Below, piece after piece: positions 23,491 through 32,206 of a stretch of DNA of 45,121 nucleotides. Below the pieces are notes generated by a model. That model saw only the letters and a program-made list of their open reading frames with translations, made no database searches and was not told the DNA's origin. How positions within the stretch are numbered: the first letter of the stretch is position 1; each line of letters starts with the position of its first letter. Source of the stretch: Thermodesulfobacteriota bacterium (GTDB taxonomy: Bacteria; Desulfobacterota_D; UBA1144; Nemesobacterales; UBA2774); assembly GCA_021604765.1 (NCBI GenBank), contig BQJP01000022.1:1-45121 (forward strand), given 5' to 3'. Position numbers and translations under genes: made by a program.

Positions 23491-25527
23491 TTAAGCTTCA
23501 ATTCCAAAAACTTTTTGATACTTTGACAAAATCTCAAGAGCATTTGAACGCATATGAATAAAGTCATTTACTCCTGCATCTTCTAGTTCTTTAATATGTT
23601 CTGTGGGATTGCCTGCTATAATTATTTTTATTTCTGAATTTATTTGGTGTAATTTGCTTATTATTGTTTCGGTAACATTTGGATACTCGTTATCTGAGCT
23701 ACAGATTACAACAATATCGGCATTGTTCTCAATCGCATTTTTTACGCCATCTTCCGGAGTATCAAATCCGATGTTGTTGATAATCTCATATCCCGCACAC
23801 CCAAAAAAGTTAGCTGCAAATGATGCTCGGGCACTTCTCATTGAAGGATTTCCGATTGTGAGCAGGAAGACGATGGGGGTATGTCCTGTATCCTGAGCGT
23901 GTTTTTCGGTTGCAAGCCTAAGCTCTTCAAAAACCTGTGCCCCTCTGTAAGGTTTTAATGGCTCAATTTGAATCTCAGAGTCATTTGCTTGTTGGTATAT
24001 TAGATCTCCAACGTATGCTCCGTCATTTGAAAGATATTCAGTGGCAAAAGCTATCGATAACTTATCTTGGGTATTTATTTTATTTTTAGATTTCTCAATT
24101 TTAATTTCTGGTAGATCCTGTTTTATACTGGATAAGATATGCTCAGTTGAATTAGGATATTGGTTAACCCCTAAAATAGTGTCTTTCCGAGTTGCTATAT
24201 TCATATCCCGAGATGTTCTGGTTTGCTCAATTGCTTTCTGAATGGCGCCTGATTTAAGAGATTCGACAAATCCCCCGTTGCTTTCAATTTCTTGAATGAG
24301 CTTCCATGACTCTTTAGCGATAGAATTAGTTAAGCTCTCAATATAATAAGATCCAGCTGACGGGTCAGCTACTCGTTCCAAATAAGATTCATTCTTAAGA
24401 ACAAGCTGAGTATTCCGGGACATTCTTAAAGAAAATTCATCAGGTTTTTTATAAACTGAATCAAAAGATCTAACGGTAATCGTGCCTGCTCCACCTAAAG
24501 CCCCGGCCATGGTTTCTACTGTTCCCCTGAGCAAATTCACGAATGGATCATACTGTGTTTTGTTCCACGAGGAGTTCTGAACTTCTATCGACATTAGCTT
24601 AGAAGATTCTTTTTTAGGCTTATATAGTTCAATTATTGTTGCCCATAACATTCTTGCAGCTCTTAGTTTGGCAATTTCCATAAAGTAGTTTGAGCCTATA
24701 GAGAATGAAAATATCATCTGCTTTGTAATTTGATCAACCGTAAGATCCATATCCGTTAGTTGATCTAAATATTCCACTCCTGCTGACAGGGTAAAAGCCA
24801 GTTCCTGTGTAATGGATGCCCCAGAGTCATGAAACTGAGAACTATTTACTTTTAGGCCTTTAAAATTAGGGATGGATTCATTCAAATATAAGATTAATGA
24901 CTTTGATTCGTTAAAAGAGTTTTCCTCTCCTTTTGAGAGTGAACCATTTAAGCTTAAATCTTTCAGTGGATCACAATCTACTGAGCCGGATAAGTCTTCT
25001 GGATTGATACCTCTTTTTTTAGCCTCGTTTATATATAGAGATAATATCCCGATCGAAGAACTCCCGCACTTGAAATGAATTGGGACAGTATTTATATCAA
25101 TATTACTAAGTAATAGAGCAATGCCTTCCTTATTTTGAATAGGAATTCCAGAGTATTCTTCATCTCGAATTTCACAAATAAAACTAAGGGAATCAGCGCC
25201 GTTATTTAAGCTGTTTAAAGCCAGTTGGTTGGCTAGTTTTATATCCGTATGGTTAATTTCTTGATTGATTTGCCAATCGTTATTACTCGAACTGGCATCC
25301 TTGATAAATGGGGATTCGCCAGGGTGAGATTGTGTCTGGTATTCTAAAGTTTCTAGATCACTATCAGTATAGAAGGGTTCAATGTCGATATTCTCATACG
25401 TTTTCCAGATAAGTTTATCAAAGGGTTTTCCCTTTAAGTCTTTTACTACCTGCTCTTTCCATTCTTTCTCGGAAACAGGAGGAAACTCTTTAAATAATTC
25501 TTCTTTATGGCCTGGCTTTTTGTCCAT
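23491..25527 (-). CDS. mcmB: Methylmalonyl-CoA mutase, small (beta) subunit
   Basis: 678 residues. It has the same barrel plus flavodoxin-like layout as the large subunit, but diverged: the C-terminal domain lacks the D-x-H-x-x-G cobalamin motif, having N-F-F-G-C-A-G-Y-E and F-D-T-P-E-D-G-V instead. The N-terminus F-K-E-F-P-P-V-S-E-K-E-W-K is typical of the beta subunit of the bacterial heterodimer. It is first in mcmB-mcmA-meaB, with ATG at 25527 and AAGGA just upstream. The shared 257-base gap with the divergent FTR1 gene holds its promoter, which I could not fix. Confidence 0.92.
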   Translation of the reverse strand: MDKKPGHKEELFKEFPPVSEKEWKEQVVKDLKGKPFDKLIWKTYENIDIEPFYTDSDLETLEYQTQSHPGESPFIKDASSSNNDWQINQEINHTDIKLANQLALNSLNNGADSLSFICEIRDEEYSGIPIQNKEGIALLLSNIDINTVPIHFKCGSSSIGILSLYINEAKKRGINPEDLSGSVDCDPLKDLSLNGSLSKGEENSFNESKSLILYLNESIPNFKGLKVNSSQFHDSGASITQELAFTLSAGVEYLDQLTDMDLTVDQITKQMIFSFSIGSNYFMEIAKLRAARMLWATIIELYKPKKESSKLMSIEVQNSSWNKTQYDPFVNLLRGTVETMAGALGGAGTITVRSFDSVYKKPDEFSLRMSRNTQLVLKNESYLERVADPSAGSYYIESLTNSIAKESWKLIQEIESNGGFVESLKSGAIQKAIEQTRTSRDMNIATRKDTILGVNQYPNSTEHILSSIKQDLPEIKIEKSKNKINTQDKLSIAFATEYLSNDGAYVGDLIYQQANDSEIQIEPLKPYRGAQVFEELRLATEKHAQDTGHTPIVFLLTIGNPSMRSARASFAANFFGCAGYEIINNIGFDTPEDGVKNAIENNADIVVICSSDNEYPNVTETIISKLHQINSEIKIIIAGNPTEHIKELEDAGVNDFIHMRSNALEILSKYQKVFGIEA

Positions 25528-25600
25528 TTTCCTTTTCTATTTAAAGCTTTAAGATTATATGTCGGATAAATAGCTCAATAATAATAATTTAAATAGATAG

Positions 25601-25645
25601 TATTGCAATAATATTGCTTGACAGCAAAGGGCTATATGGTAATCT
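25601..25645 (+). promoter_or_regulatory. Promoter of the iron permease gene with upstream palindrome
   Basis: TTGACA (25618-25623), a 16-base spacer, and TAATCT (25640-25645) read toward the permease. Immediately upstream is the perfect palindrome TATTGCAATA (25601-25610), a possible regulator site. It does not match a classical Fur box. Transcription would start near 25652, leaving about 95 bases of leader with two short AT-rich hairpins (GATATT/AATATC; AGATT/AATCT). Confidence 0.45.
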
Positions 25646-25745
25646 GAAGCTCCTAATTGATATTAATTTTCAATATCGCTTAAAGATTTTGTTAATCTAG
25701 TATTTTTAGTATTTTGATGCAATAGCATACGGAGGCATTAAGCAT

Positions 25746-27941
25746 ATTCTTATCAATAAAATAACCAGAATTTCTAGTATTTCTTTGTTAAGTCTTTCTC
25801 TTTTAATACTAATCACTGTAACTTCTTTTGCCTCATCGTCAGAAAAGAGGATTTTATCTCTTGTTGACTACATTGGTGGTGATTATCAAAACGCTGTCCT
25901 GAACGGCGAAGTAATAAATAGCGATGAATACAATGAAATGCTTGAGTTTTCTGCTGAAACTAAAGAGTTATTCAAGACCCTTAAGTCATCAGAGGGTGAT
26001 AGGGCAAGTATTGAATCTGAGATTAATGAACTATCTGCTTTGATTATTTCCAAATCCTCTGTGCAAGATGTCGAGCAAGTATCTAATGTAATAAAAGAAA
26101 AAATCATTAGCTCTTATAACATTGTCCCGCATCCTGAGAAAAGGCCTTCTTTACAAGTGGGCAAGGAATTATATGCAAACAATTGCTCACAGTGTCATGG
26201 GATGACTGGTGAAGGAGATGGTTCACTTGCTCAGGGATTAAATCCGCCGCCGACTATCTTAGTTGATACTGATTTCTACTCAGGTCTTTCAGCCTTTAAG
26301 GTGCACAACACTATGACTTTTGGAATCGCAGGTACCGCAATGCCCGCATTTCCTCAGATCTCTAATGATAAGAAATGGGATGTAGCTTTTTATGTTATGT
26401 CACTTGGTGCAACTGAGGGAAACGCTAATTCTTGGAAACAAGTAACTTCCTTACTTACAAATGAAATTAAAGATTATAAAAACTTAGCCTTACTCTCCAA
26501 TAATGAAATTGTTGATGAAATAAGTTCTAGTGTTGATGAGAAAGACCAAGATGCTGCAATCTCTTATTTACGTAAGGGAATGTTTGATGATGCTGCAACA
26601 TCAACAAGTACTGCAATAGCAATGACCTCTGAGCTACTTACAGATTCCTTAAAACTTTATCAAGCAGGCAATACTCAAGAGTCTTACGAAACAGTACTCG
26701 ATGCCTATCTTATTGGATTTGAACAAGTTGAGCCTGATCTTTTTGTTAAAGACAGGAAATTCACTGGCGAAATCGAGACCAGTTTTAGTGACTACAGAAA
26801 TGCTATTAAATTGGAGAAATCAGTAGAAGAAGTTTCAAATCTGAATACAAAACTTCAAGCAAACTTAGTATCTGCTGAGGGGATTTTACAAAGCGAGTCC
26901 TCAACTAAATTTATATCCTTCTTAAACTCTTTTGCCATTATCGTTAGAGAAGGACTAGAAGCTATATTAATCATTGCGGCAATTATTGCTTTCTTAAACG
27001 CTACGGGTTCACGAAAATCTATCAAATATATACATTACGGATGGATCGCAGCAATAGGGGCTGGGATCTTAACATGGTTTCTTGCTAAGACTGTAATATC
27101 TATCAGTGGCGCCCAGCGTGAAATAATAGAAGGGATTACAGCACTAACGGCTGCAGCGGTGCTTTTTTACGTGAGCTATTGGCTAATAACGAAGATAGAA
27201 GTTAAAAAATGGAAGGAATATATTCAAGGCAAGGTAGAAAACGCTGTTTCAAGAAATAGTGTAATAGCTCTTGCAAGTGTGTCGTTTTTTGCTGTATACC
27301 GTGAAGCTTTTGAAACAGTCCTATTTTATCAAGCCCTGTGGTATCAAGCTGAAAACTCACATTCTGCAGTTATTTGGGGAATTGTGGCAGGAGCTGCAGT
27401 CTTAGTTGTGCTCTTTTACGTGATATTTAAGATGGCTCTTAGAATACCGATTAAATACTTTTTCACTTTCACAAGCATTTTCTTATATTTTCTGGCATTC
27501 ATATTATTGGGGAAGGGAATTAAAGAACTTCAGGAAGCGGGAGTTATAAACACAACACCTGTTGAGTTCCTACCGTATATAGACGCTATAGGTTTTTATC
27601 CTACTCTAGAAACTTCAGTCCCTCAGGCAATCTTAGTTCTAGCATTTATCTTTGCTACATTCTGGTTGGGGTATGTGAAAAGGGAAAGAGAGAAGAAGGA
27701 ACTGGTGGTTACGGTATCCCAAATATCTGAAGACGTAAAATCCATGCAGTCAGCTTTCAATCATATTAAAGGTCATATCATAGAGTGGAAAAAGTGTGAG
27801 GATATAGACCTGGAAGCTGAGGATTTAGATAACCAGATTCAAGATGTGGTAAGCCATGTTGATGAGCTTGAAAATAAATTAGGCGACTTCTATGATGTAG
27901 TTTCAAAAAATACAGAGACCTTTCCTAAGAAAGTCCACTAA
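25746..27941 (+). CDS. Cytochrome c / FTR1-family iron permease fusion, probable ATT start
   Basis: 731 residues from ATT at 25746. A signal peptide is followed by a helical region, then a class I cytochrome c domain with C-S-Q-C-H (first Cys about residue 147) and distal methionine in A-M-P-A-F-P. After a second helical part comes the seven-helix FTR1 permease with its iron motifs R-E-G-L-E (about 401-405) and Y-R-E-A-F-E (about 518-523). A coiled-coil tail follows. FTR1 proteins take up ferric iron after oxidation of Fe(II), so the heme domain may accept electrons. A TTG at 25785 gives a signal peptide without positive charge and has no Shine-Dalgarno sequence. GGAGG at 25731-25735 lies 10 bases before the ATT, and the added residues (I-N-K-I-T-R) supply the charged start. 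Confidence 0.88.
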   Translation: MLINKITRISSISLLSLSLLILITVTSFASSSEKRILSLVDYIGGDYQNAVLNGEVINSDEYNEMLEFSAETKELFKTLKSSEGDRASIESEINELSALIISKSSVQDVEQVSNVIKEKIISSYNIVPHPEKRPSLQVGKELYANNCSQCHGMTGEGDGSLAQGLNPPPTILVDTDFYSGLSAFKVHNTMTFGIAGTAMPAFPQISNDKKWDVAFYVMSLGATEGNANSWKQVTSLLTNEIKDYKNLALLSNNEIVDEISSSVDEKDQDAAISYLRKGMFDDAATSTSTAIAMTSELLTDSLKLYQAGNTQESYETVLDAYLIGFEQVEPDLFVKDRKFTGEIETSFSDYRNAIKLEKSVEEVSNLNTKLQANLVSAEGILQSESSTKFISFLNSFAIIVREGLEAILIIAAIIAFLNATGSRKSIKYIHYGWIAAIGAGILTWFLAKTVISISGAQREIIEGITALTAAAVLFYVSYWLITKIEVKKWKEYIQGKVENAVSRNSVIALASVSFFAVYREAFETVLFYQALWYQAENSHSAVIWGIVAGAAVLVVLFYVIFKMALRIPIKYFFTFTSIFLYFLAFILLGKGIKELQEAGVINTTPVEFLPYIDAIGFYPTLETSVPQAILVLAFIFATFWLGYVKREREKKELVVTVSQISEDVKSMQSAFNHIKGHIIEWKKCEDIDLEAEDLDNQIQDVVSHVDELENKLGDFYDVVSKNTETFPKKVH

Positions 27942-27960
27942 GAGTGCGAGACTCCTTCGC

Positions 27961-27987
27961 TTGTCCAAGTGAACCACAACATATAAT
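27961..27987 (+). promoter_or_regulatory. Candidate promoter of queC-queE
   Basis: A perfect TATAAT (27982-27987) with a weak TTGTCC -35 at 15-base spacing. The box ends 3 bases before the first ATG and 9 before the second (27997), again a leaderless-type arrangement. No Shine-Dalgarno sequence is present. Confidence 0.4.
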
Positions 27988-27990
27988 ATT

Positions 27991-28671
27991 ATGATCATGA
28001 ACAATAAGGCTGTAATTATTGCTTCGGGCGGAATAGATAGCTCCACGCTTCTTTATAAGATGGTTAAAGAAGGGTTCGAAGTCTATGTGCTTACTTTTAT
28101 TTATGGACAAAAACACCTAAAAGAAATTGAGTATGCAAAAAGCATTGCAGAAAAATTAGATGTCAATCACAAGGTTGTCGACCTTTCTTCAATGAAAGTT
28201 CTTCTTTCAGGATCTGCTCTCACCGATTCAAGTGTTGAAGTTCCCGAAGTTCCTGAAACCGTAGAACATTATGAAACACTTCAATCTACTATTGTCCCAA
28301 ACAGAAATGCTATCTTCCTTTCTATCGCTATTGGATATGCCGTTAGCTTGAAAGCCAACCACGTTTTCTTTGGCGCACATTTTTCTGATAGAGGGGTCTA
28401 TCCGGATTGTAGAAAAGAATTTGTAGATGCTTTTCAAGAATCTGAAAGGCTTGCCAATGATAATCCAGATTTGATAATCGACGCCCCATTTGTTGATATA
28501 GATAAATCCGACATAGTAAAACTAGGCGTAGATCTTGGAGTACCATTTAAAGAAACATGGACTTGTTATAAGGGGGGAGAAATGCACTGTGGAGTATGCA
28601 GCTCCTGTAGAGAAAGAAAAAGAGCATTTGTCGACTCTGGTGTGATGGATCCGACCGAGTATGAACAATGA
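27991..28671 (+). CDS. queC: 7-cyano-7-deazaguanine synthase QueC
   Basis: 226 residues from the first ATG (27991), 224 from the second (27997). The second fits better with the promoter position. It makes preQ0 from 7-carboxy-7-deazaguanine, ammonia and ATP in queuosine synthesis. The pyrophosphatase loop S-G-G-I-D-S-S-T, the N-R-N-A-I-F segment and the zinc site C-x8-C-x2-C-x2-C (C-Y-K...C-G-V-C-S-S-C) are all present. The stop overlaps the queE start as ATGA. queD and queF are not in the window. Confidence 0.96.
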   Translation: MIMNNKAVIIASGGIDSSTLLYKMVKEGFEVYVLTFIYGQKHLKEIEYAKSIAEKLDVNHKVVDLSSMKVLLSGSALTDSSVEVPEVPETVEHYETLQSTIVPNRNAIFLSIAIGYAVSLKANHVFFGAHFSDRGVYPDCRKEFVDAFQESERLANDNPDLIIDAPFVDIDKSDIVKLGVDLGVPFKETWTCYKGGEMHCGVCSSCRERKRAFVDSGVMDPTEYEQ

Positions 28672-29309
28672 AAATAAGTGAAATATTCTTTTCTCTACAA
28701 GGCGAAGGCCTTGAAATAGGACTTCCTACAGTTTTTGTTCGCTTATTTGCATGTGATTTGAGATGCAATTGGTGTGATACTATGTACGCAGTAGAAGGGC
28801 GAGATTTTAGAGAACACCCAGTTTCAGAAGTGTTAAGTGAAATTGAGAAGTATGAATGCAAGAGAGTTTGTATTACAGGGGGAGAGCCTCTTATACAGAT
28901 TAAAGAGGTCGAAGAACTCTCAAATCACCTAATTAATGATAACTACAAGATACTTCTTGAAACCAGCGGCCATAAGATGCCACCCCCTATTCTTTGGGCT
29001 GAAAACAGTACAATTAGTATGGATTGCAAATGTCCCAGCTCCTCAATGCAGCATAAAATGGATTTCGACCTCTTTGTAAAACTGAGAGCTAAGGATCAGC
29101 TTAAATTTGTTATACAGGATGAGATTGACTACAAATATGCCAGAGGAATATTAAATAGTTATAATATTAAAGCTAATATTATTTTTCAGCCTACACACGG
29201 ATCTGATTTGGGTTGGATAACTAAAAAAGTAATTGATGATAAATTAGAATTTGTTAGAGTTTTACCCCAACTGCATAAAATAATCTGGGGAGATAAAAGA
29301 GGTGTGTGA
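28668..29309 (+). CDS. queE: 7-carboxy-7-deazaguanine synthase QueE (radical SAM)
   Basis: 213 residues. A radical SAM ring-contraction enzyme of queuosine synthesis. The 4Fe-4S motif C-D-L-R-C-N-W-C (CxxxCxxC) sits near residue 30, preceded by F-S-L-Q-G-E-G, which is distinctive of QueE. C-I-T-G-G-E-P-L follows. It is translationally coupled to queC by the 4-base ATGA overlap. Confidence 0.95.
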   Translation: MKISEIFFSLQGEGLEIGLPTVFVRLFACDLRCNWCDTMYAVEGRDFREHPVSEVLSEIEKYECKRVCITGGEPLIQIKEVEELSNHLINDNYKILLETSGHKMPPPILWAENSTISMDCKCPSSSMQHKMDFDLFVKLRAKDQLKFVIQDEIDYKYARGILNSYNIKANIIFQPTHGSDLGWITKKVIDDKLEFVRVLPQLHKIIWGDKRGV

Positions 29310-29352
29310 ATAGAATGGTAGAGTTGCTAAACATTTATTTTTTCCAATGTCA

Positions 29353-29361
29353 TGTTATAAT
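29353..29361 (+). promoter_or_regulatory. Extended -10 promoter of methyltransferase gene
   Basis: TG-T-TATAAT (29353-29361), with no clear -35. About 60 bases precede the ATG, which has its own GGAGG ribosome site. Confidence 0.45.
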
Positions 29362-29421
29362 TTCCTTCTAATAACTCCGTCTCGGAATTTATAGGGTAGG
29401 GGTATAAAGCGGAGGTATTAA

Positions 29422-30312
29422 ATGCAGGAATTGCAAAAAATGAAAGAAGAATATATCGAAGATGAAGACTATAACTACGAGCCATTTGCAGACACAGAAG
29501 AATATAAAAGAGTAAACAGCGAATGCATTAACAACTGGGTTGCTATTATGAAGCAAAAAGGCATTAATGGGCTTGAAGGTGTCTTGGATGTAGCAACGGG
29601 TGCTGGAACAATGGTTCAGCTTGTGTTTGATAATTTCCCTGAATCATGGAGAAAGGCAGCAGTATTGTGCCTCGATCAATCCGCAGGGGCTTTAAAGCTA
29701 GCACAATCAAAGTTAGAGAAAACAGTAGAAACGTTAAAACTGGTTCATTCTTCAATTCAAGATATGACTCTCCCAGATAATAGTGTAGATATCGCAGTTT
29801 GGGGGAATGGAATTCATTATTTATCCGCAGCTGATCAATTAGAGTGTGTTAAGAGAATTAGAAAAGCCTTAAAGCCGGGTGGCTTCTTGTTTTTTAACAC
29901 TGCTTTCTACGAAGAGGCTAGGCCAGCGGAAACACTACCTTTTTATCGTACTCAGGTAAAAACAGCGGTTCAGTATTTGCGTGATAACGGTGTAAAAAGA
30001 GTCAAAAGTGATGAAAAAACTGAAGCAGCAAAGTTTCTGCCTCGTTCTTACTATGAAAGCTTAGTAGAAGATGCAGGTTTTAAGCTTGTAGATGCTAAGG
30101 AATTCGCCGTTGATATGCATAAAGAGGCATGGGAATATATTAGCGCTTTTCAGCAATACGCTGCCGGAGCATTAAGAGGTTACCCAATTGATGATGCTGT
30201 GAATGCAATGAGAGATTCTGTTGGGCCTTCAATAGAACTTCATGGAAATAGAGACCAGAACGGTGAACCTTATATAACACGTAAATGGCTTGCCATTAGC
30301 GCTCAGGCGTAA
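29422..30312 (+). CDS. Class I SAM-dependent methyltransferase
   Basis: 296 residues. GGAGG lies 6 bases before the ATG. SAM-binding motif I is V-L-D-V-A-T-G-A-G-T-M, motif II has L-C-L-D-Q-S, and L-K-P-G-G-F-L-F-F-N matches motif post-III of the UbiE/Coq5-like (type 11) group. The first 30 residues are acidic. The substrate cannot be assigned. It is not obviously linked to queuosine synthesis, having its own promoter, and it converges with the inositol-phosphate synthase gene across a 111-base gap that shows no clear terminator. Confidence 0.82.
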   Translation: MQELQKMKEEYIEDEDYNYEPFADTEEYKRVNSECINNWVAIMKQKGINGLEGVLDVATGAGTMVQLVFDNFPESWRKAAVLCLDQSAGALKLAQSKLEKTVETLKLVHSSIQDMTLPDNSVDIAVWGNGIHYLSAADQLECVKRIRKALKPGGFLFFNTAFYEEARPAETLPFYRTQVKTAVQYLRDNGVKRVKSDEKTEAAKFLPRSYYESLVEDAGFKLVDAKEFAVDMHKEAWEYISAFQQYAAGALRGYPIDDAVNAMRDSVGPSIELHGNRDQNGEPYITRKWLAISAQA

Positions 30313-30423
30313 TTCTACCTAAAGTATTACCCTATTTTATATCGGATTTATACTTCATAGTGATGCCTGTAACATCTCCATAAAAGCTTTATAGAACTGT
30401 TGTATAAGTGTTTTTGTCAGATT

Positions 30424-31797
30424 CTACGCGAAATCGTAGTAGTCTAACCCTAAGTGGGTAATTAACTCTTCACCCTGTAAGTATCTAAGGGTGTTCTTGA
30501 GCTTCATAAGCTGTATGAATACATCATGCTCAGGATAGAGGTTTTCGGCGTGCATAGGGCTTTTAAAGTAGAAAGATAGCCATTCCTGTATGCCATGGAG
30601 CCCTGCTCTGCTTGCCAAGTCAAGAAATATTACGAGATCAAGCACAATAGGGGCTGCAAGTATACTATCTCTGCAGAGGAAATTGACTTTAATCTGCATT
30701 GGGTAGTTCAACCAGCCAAAAATATCTATATTGTCCCAGGCTTCTTTAGCATCGCCCCTAGGTGGGTAATAGTTAATTCTCACCTTATGGTAATAATCAG
30801 AGTATAAATCTGGGTATAGGTCTGGTTGAAAAAGATGTTCAAGCACACTTAACTTACTTTCTTCTTTAGTTTTAAATGAATATGGATCGTCTAATACTTC
30901 TCCGTCTCTATTTCCTAAAATATTTGTTGAAAACCAACCATTAAGCCCAATCATTCTGCTCTTAAGGCCCGGAGCTAGTATAGTTTTCATTAATGTCTGA
31001 CCGGTTTTAAAATCTTTACCGGAAATAGGAACTTTCTTTTGTTTAGCGAGTTTGTCCAGTGCCGGTACGTCAGCTGACAAGTTTGGTGCGCCATTCGCAT
31101 AAGGGACACCGCATTTAATTGCAGCATAAGCATATATCATGCTAGGAGCAATAGCTGGATGATTTTTCTTCATCCCTTCTTCAAAGGATTTGATAGTATT
31201 GTGTACCTTTGAAGCTTGAATAAAGACCTCAGTGCTTCCGCACCATACCATTACAAGGCGATCAACACCGCTTTCTTTCTTAAATGTTTTTATGTCCTGT
31301 ATTAATTGCTCTGCAAGATCCATTTTGGTCTTGCCTTTCTTTACATGTTTACCGTTTAAGTTCTTAACATATTTTCTGCTGAAAACTGCAGACATAGGAG
31401 TTATTTCTTCAAGATCATCTTTTAGTTCATCTAAAAGAGTTTTGTCCAATACTCCTGATTTTATAGCAGCATCGTAGCAGTTATCGGCAAAGATATCCCA
31501 TCCTGCAAATACTAAATCTTCTAAATTTGTTAGTGGAATAAAATCTTTAATCAGAGGTGAATTCTTATCAGTCCGTTTCCCTATTCTGATTGTACCCATT
31601 TGGGTTAGGGAGCCGATAGGTTTACCTAAACCAGCTTTTATTGCCTCAACACCTGCAACAAAAGTAGTGCTGACAGCACCGCTCATACCCGGAAGCAATA
31701 CACCTAACTTTCCTTTTGGCGGGGCTATATTATTCTTTTTTATTGAAGTTTTCTTTTTGCTCTTACTATTTTTATTCTTATTAGTGGTAGTTGCCAA
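30424..31797 (-). CDS. Inositol-1(3)-phosphate synthase (MIPS/INO1)
   Basis: 457 residues. It converts glucose-6-phosphate to inositol phosphate with NAD. The Rossmann segment is G-V-L-L-P-G-M-S-G-A-V-S-T-T. Later blocks such as Y-A-N-G-A-P-N-L-S-A-D, G-K-D-F-K-T-G-Q-T-L, L-N-G-W-F-S-T-N-I-L-G-N-R-D-G and W-L-N-Y-P-M-Q-I-K-V-N-F mark the longer, eukaryote/Bacteroidetes-type enzyme rather than the short actinobacterial-archaeal type. A 24-residue lysine-rich N-terminal tail precedes the domain. The start is TTG at 31797, 10 bases after GAGGT and only 8 bases after the rpsI stop, so it appears to be part of the ribosomal operon. A likely partner is the CDP-alcohol operon at 6.7-9.7 kb. Confidence 0.92.
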   Translation of the reverse strand: MATTTNKNKNSKSKKKTSIKKNNIAPPKGKLGVLLPGMSGAVSTTFVAGVEAIKAGLGKPIGSLTQMGTIRIGKRTDKNSPLIKDFIPLTNLEDLVFAGWDIFADNCYDAAIKSGVLDKTLLDELKDDLEEITPMSAVFSRKYVKNLNGKHVKKGKTKMDLAEQLIQDIKTFKKESGVDRLVMVWCGSTEVFIQASKVHNTIKSFEEGMKKNHPAIAPSMIYAYAAIKCGVPYANGAPNLSADVPALDKLAKQKKVPISGKDFKTGQTLMKTILAPGLKSRMIGLNGWFSTNILGNRDGEVLDDPYSFKTKEESKLSVLEHLFQPDLYPDLYSDYYHKVRINYYPPRGDAKEAWDNIDIFGWLNYPMQIKVNFLCRDSILAAPIVLDLVIFLDLASRAGLHGIQEWLSFYFKSPMHAENLYPEHDVFIQLMKLKNTLRYLQGEELITHLGLDYYDFA

Positions 31798-31805
31798 TGT
31801 ATAAA

Positions 31806-32198
31806 TTACCTCTTAGAGAACTGTGGTCCTTTTCTCGCTTTTTTAAGTCCATATTTCTTTCTCTCGACCATTCTGGAGTCTCTTCTAAGCTGACCCGCTG
31901 CTTTAAGAGGTTGTCTAAGAGAGTCGTCTACCTGAAGTAGTGCTCGGGCAATTCCGTGTCTTACAGCACCTGACTGGCCGGTTAGACCGCCTCCCTTTAC
32001 TTTGATTAGTACGTTATATTTGCCTTTTGTGTTTGTTGTAGTTAGAGGTTCTAACGCATGCACAACCCAAGACTCACGAGGGAAGTATTCGTCTGGCTCG
32101 CGATTATTGATAGAGACTTTTCCATCTCCGGGACGTATCCACACTCGAGCTATCGAGGTCTTTCTTCTTCCTGTTCCATAGTGATTAACTTCAGCCAT
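31806..32198 (-). CDS. rpsI: 30S ribosomal protein S9
   Basis: 130 residues, standard length. The start [15 protein letters not shown] and the end [14 protein letters not shown] (the C-terminal tail contacts P-site tRNA) are textbook. It follows rplM by 8 bases. A GGAGG near the end of rplM is about 13 bases before the ATG. Confidence 0.98.
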   Translation of the reverse strand: MAEVNHYGTGRRKTSIARVWIRPGDGKVSINNREPDEYFPRESWVVHALEPLTTTNTKGKYNVLIKVKGGGLTGQSGAVRHGIARALLQVDDSLRQPLKAAGQLRRDSRMVERKKYGLKKARKGPQFSKR

Positions 32199-32206
32199 AT
32201 TATTAA

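Noticed and set aside
25528-25740. Cobalamin riboswitch before methylmalonyl-CoA mutase
   Set aside because: No B12-box like sequence on the minus strand in the gap; only AT-rich sequence and short palindromes.
27942-27990. preQ1 riboswitch before queC
   Set aside because: The 49-base gap is too short and lacks the C-rich pseudoknot and A-rich tail; it is better explained by a promoter.
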